64,000 nucleotides of DNA. Origin: Molanna angustata (taxonomy: Eukaryota > Arthropoda > Insecta > Trichoptera > Molannidae). Position numbers and translations under genes: made by a program. The DNA is taken from positions 7,700,629-7,764,628 of the forward strand of contig OY754978.1 in assembly GCA_963576475.1 (NCBI GenBank), in the 5' to 3' direction. Of this stretch, positions 1 through 11,103 are shown piece after piece. Numbering within the stretch: position 1 is the first letter of the stretch; each line of letters begins with the position of its first letter. The notes under the pieces are model-generated. The model was given only the letters and a program-made list of their open reading frames with translations, made no database searches and was not told where the DNA came from.

Positions 1-912
1 AAACTCTTGATTATTAGAATTATTAGTTATTAGAATTTTGTAAATAAAATAGCTGAAGATAACAGTATTGATAAGAAATACTAGAGAAAGAAAATGAATA
101 GTAGAACTTGATATGTCACCCAAATGGACGGCATCTTTTGAAACAATTTTACCTTGATTAAAATAGCTGTTTCTGTTGACCATGCACTGGGATCATTTAT
201 GTTGCTCAAGTATTAACTGTGGAATAATTCATATTTGAGAACAATGGATACAGAGATATTAAAAAAATGGAAATGAAAAGTATAAAATTTTATAAATTCA
301 ACAATAAATCCTATGTACCTACTTGTGTTTTGTCAAAAGCTTTTAACCACATTTTCCCAAAATTGCTTTTTGATCAATTTTGTGTATCTTATACATTCTG
401 GCCCAAGGATTTAAGCCGCAAACATTTATTTCCTACTTAATATCTCATTTTATCAACAATTTAAATTGCATTGAAAAAATATAATTTACCAATGAATCAA
501 TAATTTATGCATTTTTATTACTTAAATTAGCGATATTATTTATTTAGTGAGCATAAGATTTTGAAATACATCAGTTTTAAAGCCTTTGACCTGACAGTTG
601 TATATTTAAGTATGTAAGATATGCTGTTACACTGTGTTACACGTTATCGGCCAGATATGACATACATAGCAAAATGGTAATAATACATGCACATACACCA
701 TGTCCCTGTTATTGGGGAGTCAGAGAAAACCGTGCACCATAGACTTTGTCTTTGTGTAAATCCATTGCCTTATTATGGTTAAGAGTAATGATTGATTTTG
801 AAGTTTTAAGCTCTATTTGATTTTTATTTTTGCACTCTTCATGCCCCATTTACCTCTAGCACTTAAAGCCTGGCTCCGATGGTCTATTAATAAGATAAAG
901 ATGTGATTTTAG
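1..912. other. AT-rich sequence before first visible snky exon
   Basis: No coding exon recognised. It is probably intron or upstream sequence of the sneaky gene that follows. A short piece at about 697-770 resembles the 3' end of the RTE-like LINE seen many times elsewhere in the window, in minus orientation (the 'ccatgtccctg' start followed by the 'agagaa' segment). Confidence 0.4.
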
Positions 913-923
913 TTTGTTTGTAG

Positions 924-1087
924 CTTCGTCGTCTTGTAGAAAGGTATTTGGTAGCGGTTTGAAAGACTGCACTTCAACATTACCTGTTCTTGTCTCACAG
1001 ATAATGTGTTGGGTCCTGAGATTGGAGTACGCTTGCGAAATTGCTGTGGACTTAAATTCAAATAAACAGTGTGATTATTCTAATGAG
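924..1087 (+). CDS. snky: snky exon (first visible): cysteine-rich ectodomain segment
   Basis: The exon is open in the frame that reads ..SSSCRKVFGSG.. and then places Cys residues after 'KD', 'QIM', 'EYA' and 'NKQ', a spacing typical of the DC-STAMP extracellular region. The acceptor is TAG at 921-923; an alternative AG at 911-912 would add 11 nt in another phase. The donor is GAG|GTTGGA and leaves phase 0, matching the next exon. Confidence 0.65.
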
Positions 1088-4000
1088 GTTGGACGTATTC
1101 TATATTTTAAAAATACAATACGGTTAAAATTATTTTAAAAGCAAATTTTAATCATGCATATTCAAATGGTATTCTTCAAAGTTTTGAGAAAATTTTCAAC
1201 TAATTTGACTGTATTTTTAGATGGATCCAAATATTGGTGAAAACTACGATAAACTATTGAAATTGAAAAATTCCACAGAAAATAAAACATCACATGCAAA
1301 ATTCCATTTTCAAATGAAAGACAAAACCCATTTTATATTTCTGGAAGACTTGAAACAAAGTTCAATGTTTATAGGAAGAGAAATTAAGGAAAACTCTCAT
1401 GTAGTTGCAGGTTAGATGTCACCATTTGTGATGATAAAAGACAAATTTAGAACAAAGTTTGTTCAAGAGAATTTATTTCTCTTAACATATTATTCACTTT
1501 TGGAATTTTGTATGGCTTAGTGGACTCTGCATGGTTTTTCCAACTTTGAAGTCAAAAAACACCAACTTATATATTAGGGTGCTCCTTAAATGATCAAAAA
1601 AAATTTTTTTTTCGAATTTTTGACGGGTCACCATTTTATTTCTTTTTTTACCCAAGAAACTATTACAGTATTTTTTAATATAATATTCGCTACCAAGGTT
1701 GGGGTCGCTACCAAGGTTTTAATTTTAGTCAAATAAATTAAAACACTATATTAATCACTAACTTACAATTACTTAAAATTTAAAATAAAAGTACAACAAA
1801 TATAATAATATTAATTATAATTTATAAGATAAAAACTTCAAATTTAAGATAAAAGTGCAACAAACATAATAATATTAATAATCAATTATAAATTTATAAG
1901 ATTAAAACAGAAACACCCCTACTAGAAAATTTAATTTTCTATAAAAAATATGATCTCAAACTCTTTTTAACAACTCTGATAAAAATTTAATTTAGTGATG
2001 ACATTGTTTCATACAATTTGTAAGGCAGTAAACACTACACAATATCTCACTCAATAATTTGATACCTACTTAATCTACAAACATACATCATGCTGTTCTC
2101 ATATTATGGGTAGGAAAAACAGACTGACCTCCATACTATCCTATCCTACATGTTTTACATATATAGAAAACAAAATATTTTACAATATTTATTAATTTGT
2201 GTTAATGTGTTTATAGTTTGGTACGTATTCTTCAATTATGCATACTATCGCCATCGACAGTTGGATCTCATGTGTCACATGCAACTAGTTTATGGCATAA
2301 TGCACAATATCTACGGGGACTCTATAGTTTGATACACAATCTTCATACATACTTGCATATAATCAAGTTGTTTACCTATTCAGAATAGGAAAAAAGACTG
2401 AACACCATTCTATCCTATCCTGACATAAATGTTTTGTATATGAAAACAAAATATTAAATTATTTAATTTAAGGTTTTATAATGTGGATAAGAGTGATGAT
2501 AAAACATAACTAACATAGATTATTATAGGTTACATATGTATTGTAAGGATGATAATGAGAAGACCATTAATTTTTATTCTAATGTATCTCTTTGGTCAAT
2601 GTTTCCATGTTTAAAAATATATATGCGATTGTAATAAAAAAATTGAAACTTTTGTAAAACTAATTTGAAAACTTACCTGCTTATTTCTTTTAGATCTATT
2701 AAAACTAATAAATATTGTAATAACATTTCTATACATTCAAAATATTTTTGCGGCTCAGACATACCACAACAATTATTTGACAAATATTGATTTTGAAAAT
2801 AAATATATCACAAAATATTTTCAATTGATTGATGTCAGAAGAAAAACAGCAGGAAGAGCTTATGTATTGCCACTTAAAAAGGTAAAAAAAAAACTGATCC
2901 TTTATTTGTATAATAACCAGAGTAACTGTTCTTTCTCCACCACCACCCGTTCTGCTTATGGGGACTAATAACGGCCCATTTGCAAAACTCTGAAAGAATG
3001 TAAGAGTCCAGAAAACTTTAAAACCTTGCAGACATTGCACTTGATGTGCAAAAGACAGCTAATTATGAGGAAACAGCTGGCTCACCGTTCAAGACTGTGT
3101 GACAAGAGGAACTAACAAAATAAAATGTGTTAACATCATATTCTTTTGCACATGGTTCATTGTTCCCACTTCCACAAACGCAAAGGAGGAATTCATTGAT
3201 TTTCAACTTATACACATGAAAGACATTTAAGACAACAGTGTTCATTTCATATCAGTGAAATATCCACATTGTTAATTTATTGAATCAGCATTTTTTTAAT
3301 CAAAGCGTAATTCTTTCCTTTTGTAGTTGAAGTTTCGTTCCATTGCTGCATCCAGTTTTCAAACAAGTTGTTTAGCTAGGATTTAAGATGGAAATTTGAA
3401 TTTATAAAAGATTTCTAAAATTGTGGATGCTATTTATTGTTTCCTTCAAAACTTTTCATATATCCTTAGACATAGCATACATAGTTGTAGGGTACATGGT
3501 TCATAGATGTATCTAAGCATTAAAATAACATCAGGGCATTTCAGGTTGAAAAAAATAACTTTGCATCAACTTTCTTTGAAAAAAAAGATTTTTTGATGTT
3601 GGTGAGCAGACCCCTGTTCTTGCTGGTGGAATTTATCATAGTATCCACGTTTCTCATAATGGATCATCTATTTTACAAATCTTTAGTCATCATTAGAAAA
3701 CATGCCGATGTTGAATATCAAGAAAGTGGATTCCATAATGTGACACTAGAGGTAATTTTTAGCTTTCTAGGAAATTAAAATTATATACTTTGATATGAAG
3801 AAAGTATAGAGCTAAGATATGTTTTGTTTGTGAAGAACAAAACTATTGTGGTATGTTTTCCATTTGAAATAAACAATTTATTGAAAAATACCATCACACC
3901 ATGTGGCCAAACTGATTTTAGACAAAAATCAAATAGTGTGTTCCGGGTTCATAATTCCATTTTCATTTTTGCATTGGTTTTTTAGTATTGTCAGATGGAA

Positions 4001-6923
4001 GAAACTAAACTTTGCCAGATGTAATCTAAGTTGTATAAATTAATTCTGTGATAAGTTAATTCTGTCACAAACTAAAAATAATAAAAGTTCTTTTTTGATA
4101 TACCCCCAAAAACAAGTTTTGAATTTATTTATAAAAGAAAAGTCTCTATAAATTTATAGAGTAGCGAAATATTCAAAATGTCAGCAACTCCATAGAACTA
4201 ATTTCGCCAGTTTGTCAACTATGCAAGCTTATTAACACAAAAACATGAAATGAGCCGACCGCCGTGTTACAGTTGATAAGCCATTCGGTTTCTGTGCGGG
4301 CATTCTGGGTTCGATTCCCAGCAGAGGAAAAATTTATTTAAATTTATTTCTCATGCAAATATTGCTTCTCTGGGCTGGAAGCACTGGTTGTTAGTTGGAA
4401 GAAATTGTCATATGGCAATAAACTCGCCACTTGCGCAGGGTGCAAGGAAGTGTTCATTATTATTTATTTAATACTGTTTCTCGGGCAACTAACAAGTACT
4501 GTCAAATATTTATTTAACACGCACCCAATAACAAATTGTCACATTCTGGAGACTTACGATATTAATCGTCTCACAGATCCAGACTGAAAACACAATTAAA
4601 AACTGTGTCTCCACCGGGAATCGAACCCGGGACCTTTGGATCAGCAGTCAGATACCAAACTAACTGAGCCACGAAGGCCGACAATTATTATTATAAACGA
4701 GTCATGTTGAATGCACTTAACGATAATTATAATGGTATAATACAAGTTTACAAAATAGCATTGTCAAATAATCCATGAAAATTTATCTAATTTTTTAAAA
4801 GAAAAAAATATCAATATCTTTATTAACAGCTTTTAGTGTTTTTCGAGTGTATGGTAGGTACCAAAATTTCTTTGTTTGGTCTATTATATCTTCATGTTTG
4901 TTTGTAATTTTACTACCAATCATTTAAAATGTTTACAAGTATTGCCAAATTATCTATGATTTTATACTGTTATAGAATAATACCAACATAAATAAATGAA
5001 TAAGTAGTATATAAATGTTGCTATTAATATTAACAAATGTTTCAGGTGAAAGGAACTGGTTTGGCTTCGAATATATTAAAGTCTGCCGTGAAAAGCTTCT
5101 CCATATACAAGGAAATAAAAGTATCAAAGAAAACAACAGAATGTCTTCCTATGCCGAAATACACTCCGACATTATTTTATATCAAAATATACTCAGGATA
5201 TTTTTTTATGTTCTTTTTTAGCTTTTTTGTTGCGTTCATTGCTAAGTCACAAAGGTAGAGATATTTTCTAATACAATTTTATTCAAAAAAATATATTTTA
5301 ACATAAAGTGATCACGTAAACCAGCCGATGACAGGTCGTAAGCCCTGTAGGTGCCTCGAGTTCCTGGTTCTTCTACAATATCCCAACTTCGTCTCTATTG
5401 AGATGTTAAAAAAGTTTGTCAATAAAAATATTTTTAATAATTAAAAATATTTATCATCTTTCAGCCCAAATAATCTAGATGTCTAGTTGCATTATTATTA
5501 TTTACATAATTAGGAAGTAAATTATTGCTGTAGAATGAAAATAATAGACCAGTCAAAGTTATGTCATGGTATAAAGGCTGATAATATGAACTCTGAGTAG
5601 TGGTGACTTTCATATATATAACACCCTTCAATGTATTTAAAATTGGTATTTTAATGTGTCAGTTATAGTATGGAAAGATGTGGAGATGCAGGATATGCTA
5701 AAATAGCAATTTTAAATACATCCAACTAAAATAGCAATTTTAAATACTTACAACTACTCATATTATTTAATTGTCATTAGCTTTGAATGATCTTGAGTCA
5801 TTAAATGGCGCTATAAAAATACATATAATAATTATTATTTGATGCTGTGGTATCCTTTAACAGAAAAAAAATCAGCCATTACACTATGACTAATGTACAA
5901 GTATGAATTATGTATAGATACAAAACTATACAAAATACAAAATGACGTATGTCTAGAATTGCTGGATCTTACGCTTTGACTTTTAATTTAGTAAGATAGA
6001 TCTAAAAACAAAACTTTTATTAATTTTTCTAATTTTAATTGAATATTAATTTTTCTGATATTAATTGAATATTATTTTTTCTAATATTAATTGAATATTA
6101 ATTTTTCTGATATTAATTGAATATTAATTTTTCTAATATTAATTGAATATTATTTTTTCTAATATTAATTGAATATTAATTTTTCTAATATTAATTGAAT
6201 ATTTTTTTTCTTATTATTAAAAGATTATATAAAAAAAAATATTGTAGATTATATTAAATTAAAAATATGGGTGTTGGAATAGCGGTTATTGCTCTGGGTT
6301 AGTAATCCAGTGGTCGTGAGTTTGAATCTTGCCACGACCAGTTTTATTTACATACAAGCATTTATGCTTAGTTATAAGGAATGTATGTCCTTGATTCAAG
6401 GATATATTCAAAAATTGGTTTCTTTTTCAGATTAATATGTGCATATTTTTATCCACGACGAGAAAAACATAGAATACGGTCATTGTACAACCAATCTCTC
6501 TATAATCGTCAAATATTTATCCAGCATATGAAGAAAGTTATAAAAAGAATTAAAATGGAGCAAAACTTGAAAAAGACTTACGACATGAGATATTTACTGC
6601 AGAAGGACAACCCGAGACTTTTTGGATGGTTGAAAATATTCGATCCTGCCAAGAAATGTTTTCTTTGTGAAGAAAGAAACTATTGTGGTACATTTTCCAT
6701 TTAGAATCAAAAATTTACTGAAAAAACCATCACACCATGTGGCCAAATCACATTTTATACAAAAATCAAATATTTTATTAATGAGTTATTTTTTTTAATT
6801 ATAGGAAGAAAAAAAACAGAATTTAACGAATGTCCTAGATGTTCCTTTGTATATTGCACAGACTGTTGGAGAGATATGGGGAAGATATGTTTTGCATGTA
6901 AAGATGATTTGAATTTAAGCTAA
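924..6923 (+). CDS. snky: Sneaky / DCST1-like DC-STAMP domain membrane protein, 3' part of gene (7 exons)
   Basis: Seven exons join in phase: 924-1087, 1221-1410, 2694-2881, 3545-3751, 5046-5254, 6431-6687 and 6805-6923, about 443 residues plus stop. Every junction is AG/GT and the phases agree (0, 1, 0, 0, 2, 1). The product shows a Cys-rich ectodomain piece, the 'YITKYF..ID.RR' segment, a hydrophobic segment followed by 'FY..L..IRKH', 'VKGTGL', a second hydrophobic segment, 'FYPRREK.RI..LYN', 'FGWLKIF' and a C-terminal C-x2-C...C-x2-C tail. This is the order expected for the DC-STAMP family. Known members are multipass membrane proteins; Drosophila Sneaky acts in sperm plasma-membrane breakdown after fertilisation, and DCST1 and DCST2 are needed for sperm-egg fusion. 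The N-terminal third is missing because the window begins inside the gene. DCST2 is the alternative, but the spacing and the FGWL segment fit DCST1/Sneaky better. Confidence 0.85.
1221..1410 (+). CDS. snky: snky exon: 63-residue ectodomain segment
   Basis: The acceptor is 'gtatttttag' and the donor GCAG|GTTAGA. The exon happens to start with ATG but sits between in-phase exons, so it is read here as internal, not as a gene start. It ends with one base of a split Asp codon completed by the next exon. Confidence 0.65.
1411..2693 (+). other. snky intron with dispersed repeat
   Basis: AT-rich intron. Positions about 1911-2293 are a dispersed repeat with a second copy at about 47265-47690; a partial extra copy follows at 2340-2450. 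No coding signal seen. Confidence 0.6.
1911..2293 (+). repeat. Dispersed repeat, copy A (partner 47265-47690)
   Basis: Nearly the same order of sequence occurs at both places, including 'catcatgctgtt', 'aggaaaaacagactgac', 'tttggtacgtattcttca' and 'gacagttggatctcatgtg'. No terminal inverted repeats or coding potential recognised; family unknown. Confidence 0.75.
2694..2881 (+). CDS. snky: snky exon: YITKYF / ID.RR segment
   Basis: The acceptor is 'ttatttcttttag' and the donor AAG|GTAAAA. The first two bases complete a split codon, then a hydrophobic stretch leads into FENKYITKYFQLIDVRRKT and LPLKK, a conserved DC-STAMP family block just before the last membrane-spanning part. It ends in phase 0. 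Confidence 0.8.
3545..3751 (+). CDS. snky: snky exon: transmembrane segment and IRKH motif
   Basis: The acceptor 'gcatttcag' fits phase 0; the closer AG at 3586-3587 would break the frame. The exon encodes about 69 residues with a strong hydrophobic helix (LFLLVEFIIVSTFLIM) followed by DHLFYKSLVIIRKH. The donor is GAG|GTAATT, phase 0. Confidence 0.85.
3813..3936 (+). pseudogene. Relic duplicate of snky exon 6 end and following intron
   Basis: This intronic stretch repeats, with scattered changes, the end of exon 6 and the start of its intron (about 6650-6775), including 'tttgtgaagaa', 'actattgtgg', the GT donor and 'ccatcacaccatgtggccaaa'. Weak similarity to the last exon may continue near 3980-4040, where stop codons interrupt it. 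It looks like an old internal tandem duplication of the gene's 3' part, now dead. Confidence 0.75.
4255..4445 (+). mobile_element. tRNA-derived SINE, family 1
   Basis: There is an A-box-like start and a clear B box 'ggttcgattcccag', then a body ending in 'gttggaagaaattg' and 'atggcaata'. That tail resembles the 3' end of the LINE at 31430-31920. A second copy lies at 25690-25925. Confidence 0.65.
4481..4682 (-). mobile_element. tRNA-derived SINE, family 2
   Basis: On the minus strand it starts 'GTCGGCCTTCGTGGCTCAGT', continues to a B box 'GGTTCGATTCCCGG', and has a non-tRNA tail shared with the copies at 61740-61921 and 63692-63875. The tRNA-like head folds plausibly, but the conserved tail marks it as a SINE and not a tRNA gene. 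Confidence 0.75.
5046..5254 (+). CDS. snky: snky exon: VKGTGL segment and last membrane helix
   Basis: The acceptor is 'aaatgtttcag'. It encodes VKGTGLASNILKSAVKSF, then a conserved Cys-Leu-Pro, then an aromatic-rich hydrophobic helix (FFMFFFSFFVAFIA). The donor AAAG|GTAGAG leaves two bases (AG) that the next exon completes as Arg. Confidence 0.85.
5305..5425 (+). repeat. Dispersed repeat (inverted copy at 33905-34022)
   Basis: About 115 bp in the intron before exon 6 recurs on the other strand at 33905-34022, sharing 'gtgatcacgtaaaccagccg' and 'cttcgtctctattgagat'. No coding potential; family unknown. Confidence 0.7.
6020..6212 (+). repeat. 26-bp AT-rich minisatellite in snky intron
   Basis: About seven copies of a 26-bp unit built from 'tttttctaatattaattgaa' with G/A and T/A variants. 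The spacing of the 'tttttct' core is 26 bp. Confidence 0.85.
6269..6375 (+). mobile_element. tRNA-Thr-like SINE, family 3
   Basis: Head 'agcggttattgctctggg', anticodon-loop region 'ttagtaatccag', B box 'gtttgaatcttgcc', then the body 'caagcatttatgctta' shared by the copies at 39689, 41330 (-) and 52762. It sits about 55 bp upstream of exon 6. Confidence 0.75.
6431..6687 (+). CDS. snky: snky exon: FYPRREK / LYN cytoplasmic segment
   Basis: The acceptor is 'tctttttcag'. The exon encodes LICAYFYPRREKHRI..LYN, a long basic, helical stretch and FGWLKIFDPAKKCFLC. The CFLC and the later 'NYC' supply the first Cys pair and third ligand of the RING-like tail. The donor TGTG|GTACAT leaves one base. 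Confidence 0.9.
6805..6923 (+). CDS. snky: snky last exon: RING-like Cys tail and stop
   Basis: The acceptor is 'ttaattatag'. The first two bases complete a Gly codon. The 38 residues that follow contain NECPRC, YCTDCW and ICFAC, completing a C4C4-type zinc-binding pattern with the Cys residues of the previous exon; DCST1 family members carry such a tail. Stop TAA at 6921-6923. Confidence 0.9.
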
Positions 6924-6927
6924 ATTT

Positions 6928-6933
6928 AATAAA
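6928..6933 (+). terminator. Poly(A) signal of snky
   Basis: AATAAA begins four bases after the stop codon, so the 3' UTR would be only a few tens of bases long. No other poly(A) signal is needed for this gene. Confidence 0.6.
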
Positions 6934-7887
6934 AAAGATTATAGAGTACTTGATTTTTTTATTTACATTTTTTTCTATTTTCATAATGCTTCTTATTTAA
7001 TTTGTTTATATTCTTTGTTATATATTTCTTTAGTTATTATTGGTTTTATTTTTACCAACCATTTTGTCTGTATTTTCTTAGCTATTCATATTTCATTTGT
7101 TTATATTCTTTGTTGATACTTTTGTAATTTTATATTTTTGATAAGAAAATACAAATGATCATAGATTTTTCTACTTTTTAACATAGATAAAAAAAGTAAC
7201 AAAACCAAACAGTACCACAAAAGTAACATATTTTTCTCACATTTTACTGTTTTATTTCATTCTTTTGATTCCAATCTATGGTATACATTTCATTCAAATA
7301 AAGTTATCAATTTTAGAATTTTTTTATACAATTTCAGTAATTATTAAAAATAAGAAAATATGCTTAATTTTGATAGTTTATTTTGTTTTTATTCAACATT
7401 TTTTGTACAATAATATAATAATGTAGAAGGTCCTCTAAAAAAAGTTCATATGTAGTGTTGACGGAAAATTGTGCTTAATATTAAAAAATTTCAATACATC
7501 TGTGATCTTAAGTCTCCAGCATGAGACAATTTTTTATTGGATGCAACAAGTAAAATTAATATTTGACATGATACTGGTTAGACGCTCTAGAAGTTAGTTA
7601 CAATACAATCCAATAATCTGGCACTACAGATTATTCAAAAAACATTGATTTAATCTGTATTATATTAACAAACAATTGTGTAGAATATTTACGATTCTAG
7701 TCAACCTACATTCCAGATATCGGAATTTTCCACAATTCCTTCATTCTTCTTGTACCTTCATTACTGAGATACGTGTAAGAGGGTGCTATTGTTACATTCA
7801 ACCAAAAAATGTCTGTTTAGAATTAAGAACAGGAAAATCATGAAGATAGACATCATGGTACCAATTTCCTGGCATAAACTTGTAGTT
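6934..7887. other. Intergenic AT-rich DNA
   Basis: No gene recognised. About 7490-7585 resembles the degenerate tail of a family-2 SINE ('gtctccag', 'attggatgc', 'aaattaatatttgaca'). Confidence 0.4.
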
Positions 7888-8630
7888 AACATATAGTGGA
7901 GGGAAGACGAAGTATGATGCGTAAAAGAATATTGTGTTTTAAAAATCTCAGGCAGTGGTTCGGAATGCATACATACATACATACCATCATGCCGTGTCCC
8001 TCACAGGGTAGGCTGAGAGAACCGAACACCACTTATTTCTATCTTGACATAAATTCATCGCCTCGTCAACATTCATACATCGTCTTATACACGTTCGTCT
8101 GTTGTTCACGCTTCTAACATTTCCGTCTTTCAAAATAGCGTTCACATGGTCGTGGCATCCCTTCCTTGGGCGGCCTCGACCTCATTCCATTCCTATCAGC
8201 AATGTATATTTTCTTCATCAGGCGTTCCTCATTCATTCTCCCCATGTGCCCAAACCATCTCAATGTGTTCACTTTCATTCTATCAATAAGATCTTTCTTT
8301 ATCCTACATTCTTTCTTTATCTCCTCATTTTTGACCCTGTCATACATCGTTCTATTACAGATTCTTCTTAGCGATCTCATTTCAACTGCATTTATTCTAC
8401 TTTAATGTGACTTCTGCCATGTCCAGGTTTCAATTGCATACATCAACGTTGGCACTAAGATAGCGTTATGAATGGCAACTTAAGCATCCTTTGATATGTT
8501 GCGGTCATTCATAACTGGTTTAAGTGCTCCATTCACTCTGTTCCGATTCCGGCTACGGCGTCACTAATTAGGTTGGCGCAGAATCGGGATGAGTTTGGTG
8601 TGATGGTGGCCAACCTTCGTTAGAATCATC
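7888..8630 (+). mobile_element. LINE 3' end interrupted by an RTE-like insertion
   Basis: The two outer parts (7888-7968 and about 8544-8630) join into one sequence that exists uninterrupted at about 63090-63245, where it reads as the end of a non-LTR reverse-transcriptase ORF (..EQDRDEFGVMVANPH). The RTE-like fragment at 7969-8543 is inserted between them. Confidence 0.75.
7969..8543 (-). mobile_element. RTE-like LINE fragment (nested)
   Basis: On the minus strand it encodes degraded pieces of the C-terminal region of a non-LTR retrotransposon polyprotein (NTLRWFGHMGRMNEERLMKK and later a GRP-like segment) and ends in an ATGT tail (catacatac on +). It is broken by stops and frameshifts and belongs to the window's most abundant LINE family. 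Confidence 0.8.
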
Positions 8631-8803
8631 ACTAGAAGAAAAATTGTAGTTTGTGTCAGCTCTGTATGTATTGCTTACTTTATACAGTAAAACTTAATTT
8701 TATCAAACTAACCAATTTCTTAGCCTATTGGTCTACTATCTTGAGTAGTCTGGTATAGGAAGATGGGAATTAAATAAAAATCCATTGAATCAGGAACATG
8801 TGC

Positions 8804-8809
8804 TTTATT
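8804..8809 (-). terminator. Candidate distal poly(A) signal of wech
   Basis: AATAAA on the minus strand in the context GTGCAATAAAGCACATG, a small hairpin-like setting, followed by T-rich sequence on the same strand. It lies just before the LINE-derived sequence begins. AATAAA is common in AT-rich DNA, so this is one candidate among several. Confidence 0.35.
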
Positions 8810-9671
8810 GCACAAAATATGAATAAACTAAGGATTACAGATAATCAAATTCACAATAATTGTACTTTTAAATTCCCTTACTTAACTAACTACACTTAAC
8901 TTTACAGTTTCATAACTGAATTACATTTGGTTTAATCAAAGCATGCAAATACATTCATATTGCTGTATGCTACAGAGTAACGCTCAAAATACTGTCCAGA
9001 AATTGTTAAAAAAAAAATCAAAAACAATATCTATATAAAAATATAAAATATTACTATAAAAAATGTAAATAACTTTACAAAACAATCAATAAAAAAAGAA
9101 ACATTTAATTTCAATATCAAATGCAATGTAGTTAATTTTATATTTTTTCGAAATAACAATAAAAATAAATAAACACATTTCATTATAAAAAAATATTAAC
9201 CTTGAATTATAAAAATAAAAAAAATTATTCTGAAATCGTAAATACGATAATTAATTTGTCAGTACAATTTGATTAAAATGCATTTTTGTACATTTTTTTT
9301 TTTTCAAAATAAATGACTTTTAAAAACATAATACATACATAACAATTCAATTTATTCACCTTTGTACTCGTTTTATATAAAATTAATTGTTTCAAGCACA
9401 AGAGGTATTTTCTTTTCATACAAATTACCGTCATTTTTATCTTACTAGGACTAAAAAATATTTGAGAATCTTTAAACCTATCTATAATAACACAAATATA
9501 ATTTGTTATTTATTTTCACTCGAGCGAGTGTTGTCAACATGGCAATAACAAAAGGTTATAAATAATTTGTCCTGGAAAAAAAAGCAAGTAACCAAATCAA
9601 ATGTCATTCAAAAGTTTTTGATAGAATGTTTTACTACGATTAAGAACAAAATATCTTAAAACGAAGACTAA

Positions 9672-10710
9672 AGGCTAGCATCCATATAGGCGCAGCGGGC
9701 GGATTGGACGGAGCAATTCATACGGATTTCTTTGTGGCAGTGCGTTCACAGAGGCGCACCAATCGGTATGCCAACACAACTGTCATTTGAATTTGTTGAC
9801 AATTTTCCATTGAAAATTCTAATACAATTTTTTTTTTCGGCTTGATAATCGCGTTCTCAGCTCATAGATGATTTTGTTATGAAAATAAGAATGAATGTAA
9901 AAAATATATAGCCTTTTCTATTATATATATCTTAAGTGGCTATAGTAGGCTATATATTATATTTTGAAAATAATTTCCCCAGTAAAAAATACGCCTCCTC
10001 AAAAGATTCATCTTTTTTTTACTTTAATCGAAAGAGAATTTGAATATTTACCAGCTGAGTTTTTTAATATTATAATATTTTAATTACTATTCTTGCTATT
10101 CGAAAAAAAAACTTTTAAAATTTTACCTTTTCTTTACGAAAAAATGTTGTATATCACATAATATTGCTTCATGTTTCATACGAAAGAAGGTAATTTAGCA
10201 TGCATTTTTGTGTACATCCGTATACCCAGGGTATACAAGGGCCTTAATGCCAAATTTCATCCAAAATCTTACAGCCGTTTCTATTGATTGAATAATAAAA
10301 ATCTAAACATCCAAACATTCAAATTTATAAATATTATTGAGATAGTATCTAACTATGTAAAAATTATGAAAATGTTGAAAATCTGCCTGAGGGAATGGTT
10401 AGTTCCGAAACTGGTCGCAATCTCAATTTTAATAACATTGTTTATACAAAATAATAAAATATACTAACTTTAAATGACAATTTTCCATAAATAAAGGCGA
10501 TATGACATCACCATAGAAAATGCACATACAACAATGACAGATCTGACTTATTTTTACCTCTCCTAGCAACTGTGTCGCTATTCTGACATTACGATGCTCG
10601 CGCTCCGTCCGATGCCGATCAGTGGAGGCACTCGTATCAATTCCTATACAAAGAATTCTAAAATTTCTCTGATGCGCTCCGACCACTACACCTGTATGGA
10701 CGCTACCCCT
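9672..10710. mobile_element. PIF/Harbinger-like MITE, 1.04 kb, TAA target duplication
   Basis: The ends are inverted repeats: 'aggctagcatccatatagg' on the left, and on the right the complement of AGGGGTAGCGTCCATACAGG, continuing imperfectly through the GC-rich region. TAA flanks both ends (9669-9671 and 10711-10713), as Harbinger elements leave. No transposase ORF. Internal sequence 10010-10250 recurs inverted at about 57570-57830. Confidence 0.7.
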
Positions 10711-11103
10711 TAACAATGACTTTTGAATCATACTATTTTATATCAAATTATTACAAAACTGTAAACAAAATATTAAGTCTATAGTCATCAAAACTGTGTA
10801 ATCAAGAAGAAATACATGAAATCGCAAAATCACAGATTAATTAAAAAAAAGTGTGTAAATATTTTCATTTTAGGTATAAACATTTATAAAAATCATATTT
10901 GAGTTCTTGAAAAATGGATGACAAACAACATTAAATACAATTTATTTTTATTTTGTACATTTTAGTTCTAATTATGTATAATATAACAAGTTAAGATGGG
11001 TCAAATGATTTCTGATCAATATTTTGAGTCAATATCTATTGAAAACTGTCCAAAATTTTTATTTTGTCAAAACAAATTACATTTTATAATAAGTCCTATA
11101 AAT

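Noticed and set aside
1221..1415. 64-codon ORF as an independent small gene
   Set aside because: It is bounded by a good acceptor and donor and its phase matches the exons on both sides; treated as a snky exon.
4600..4680. tRNA-like sequences (also 6269, 39689, 52762, 63692) as functional tRNA genes
   Set aside because: Each is followed by a long tail shared with other copies and several have damaged arms; they are SINE heads.
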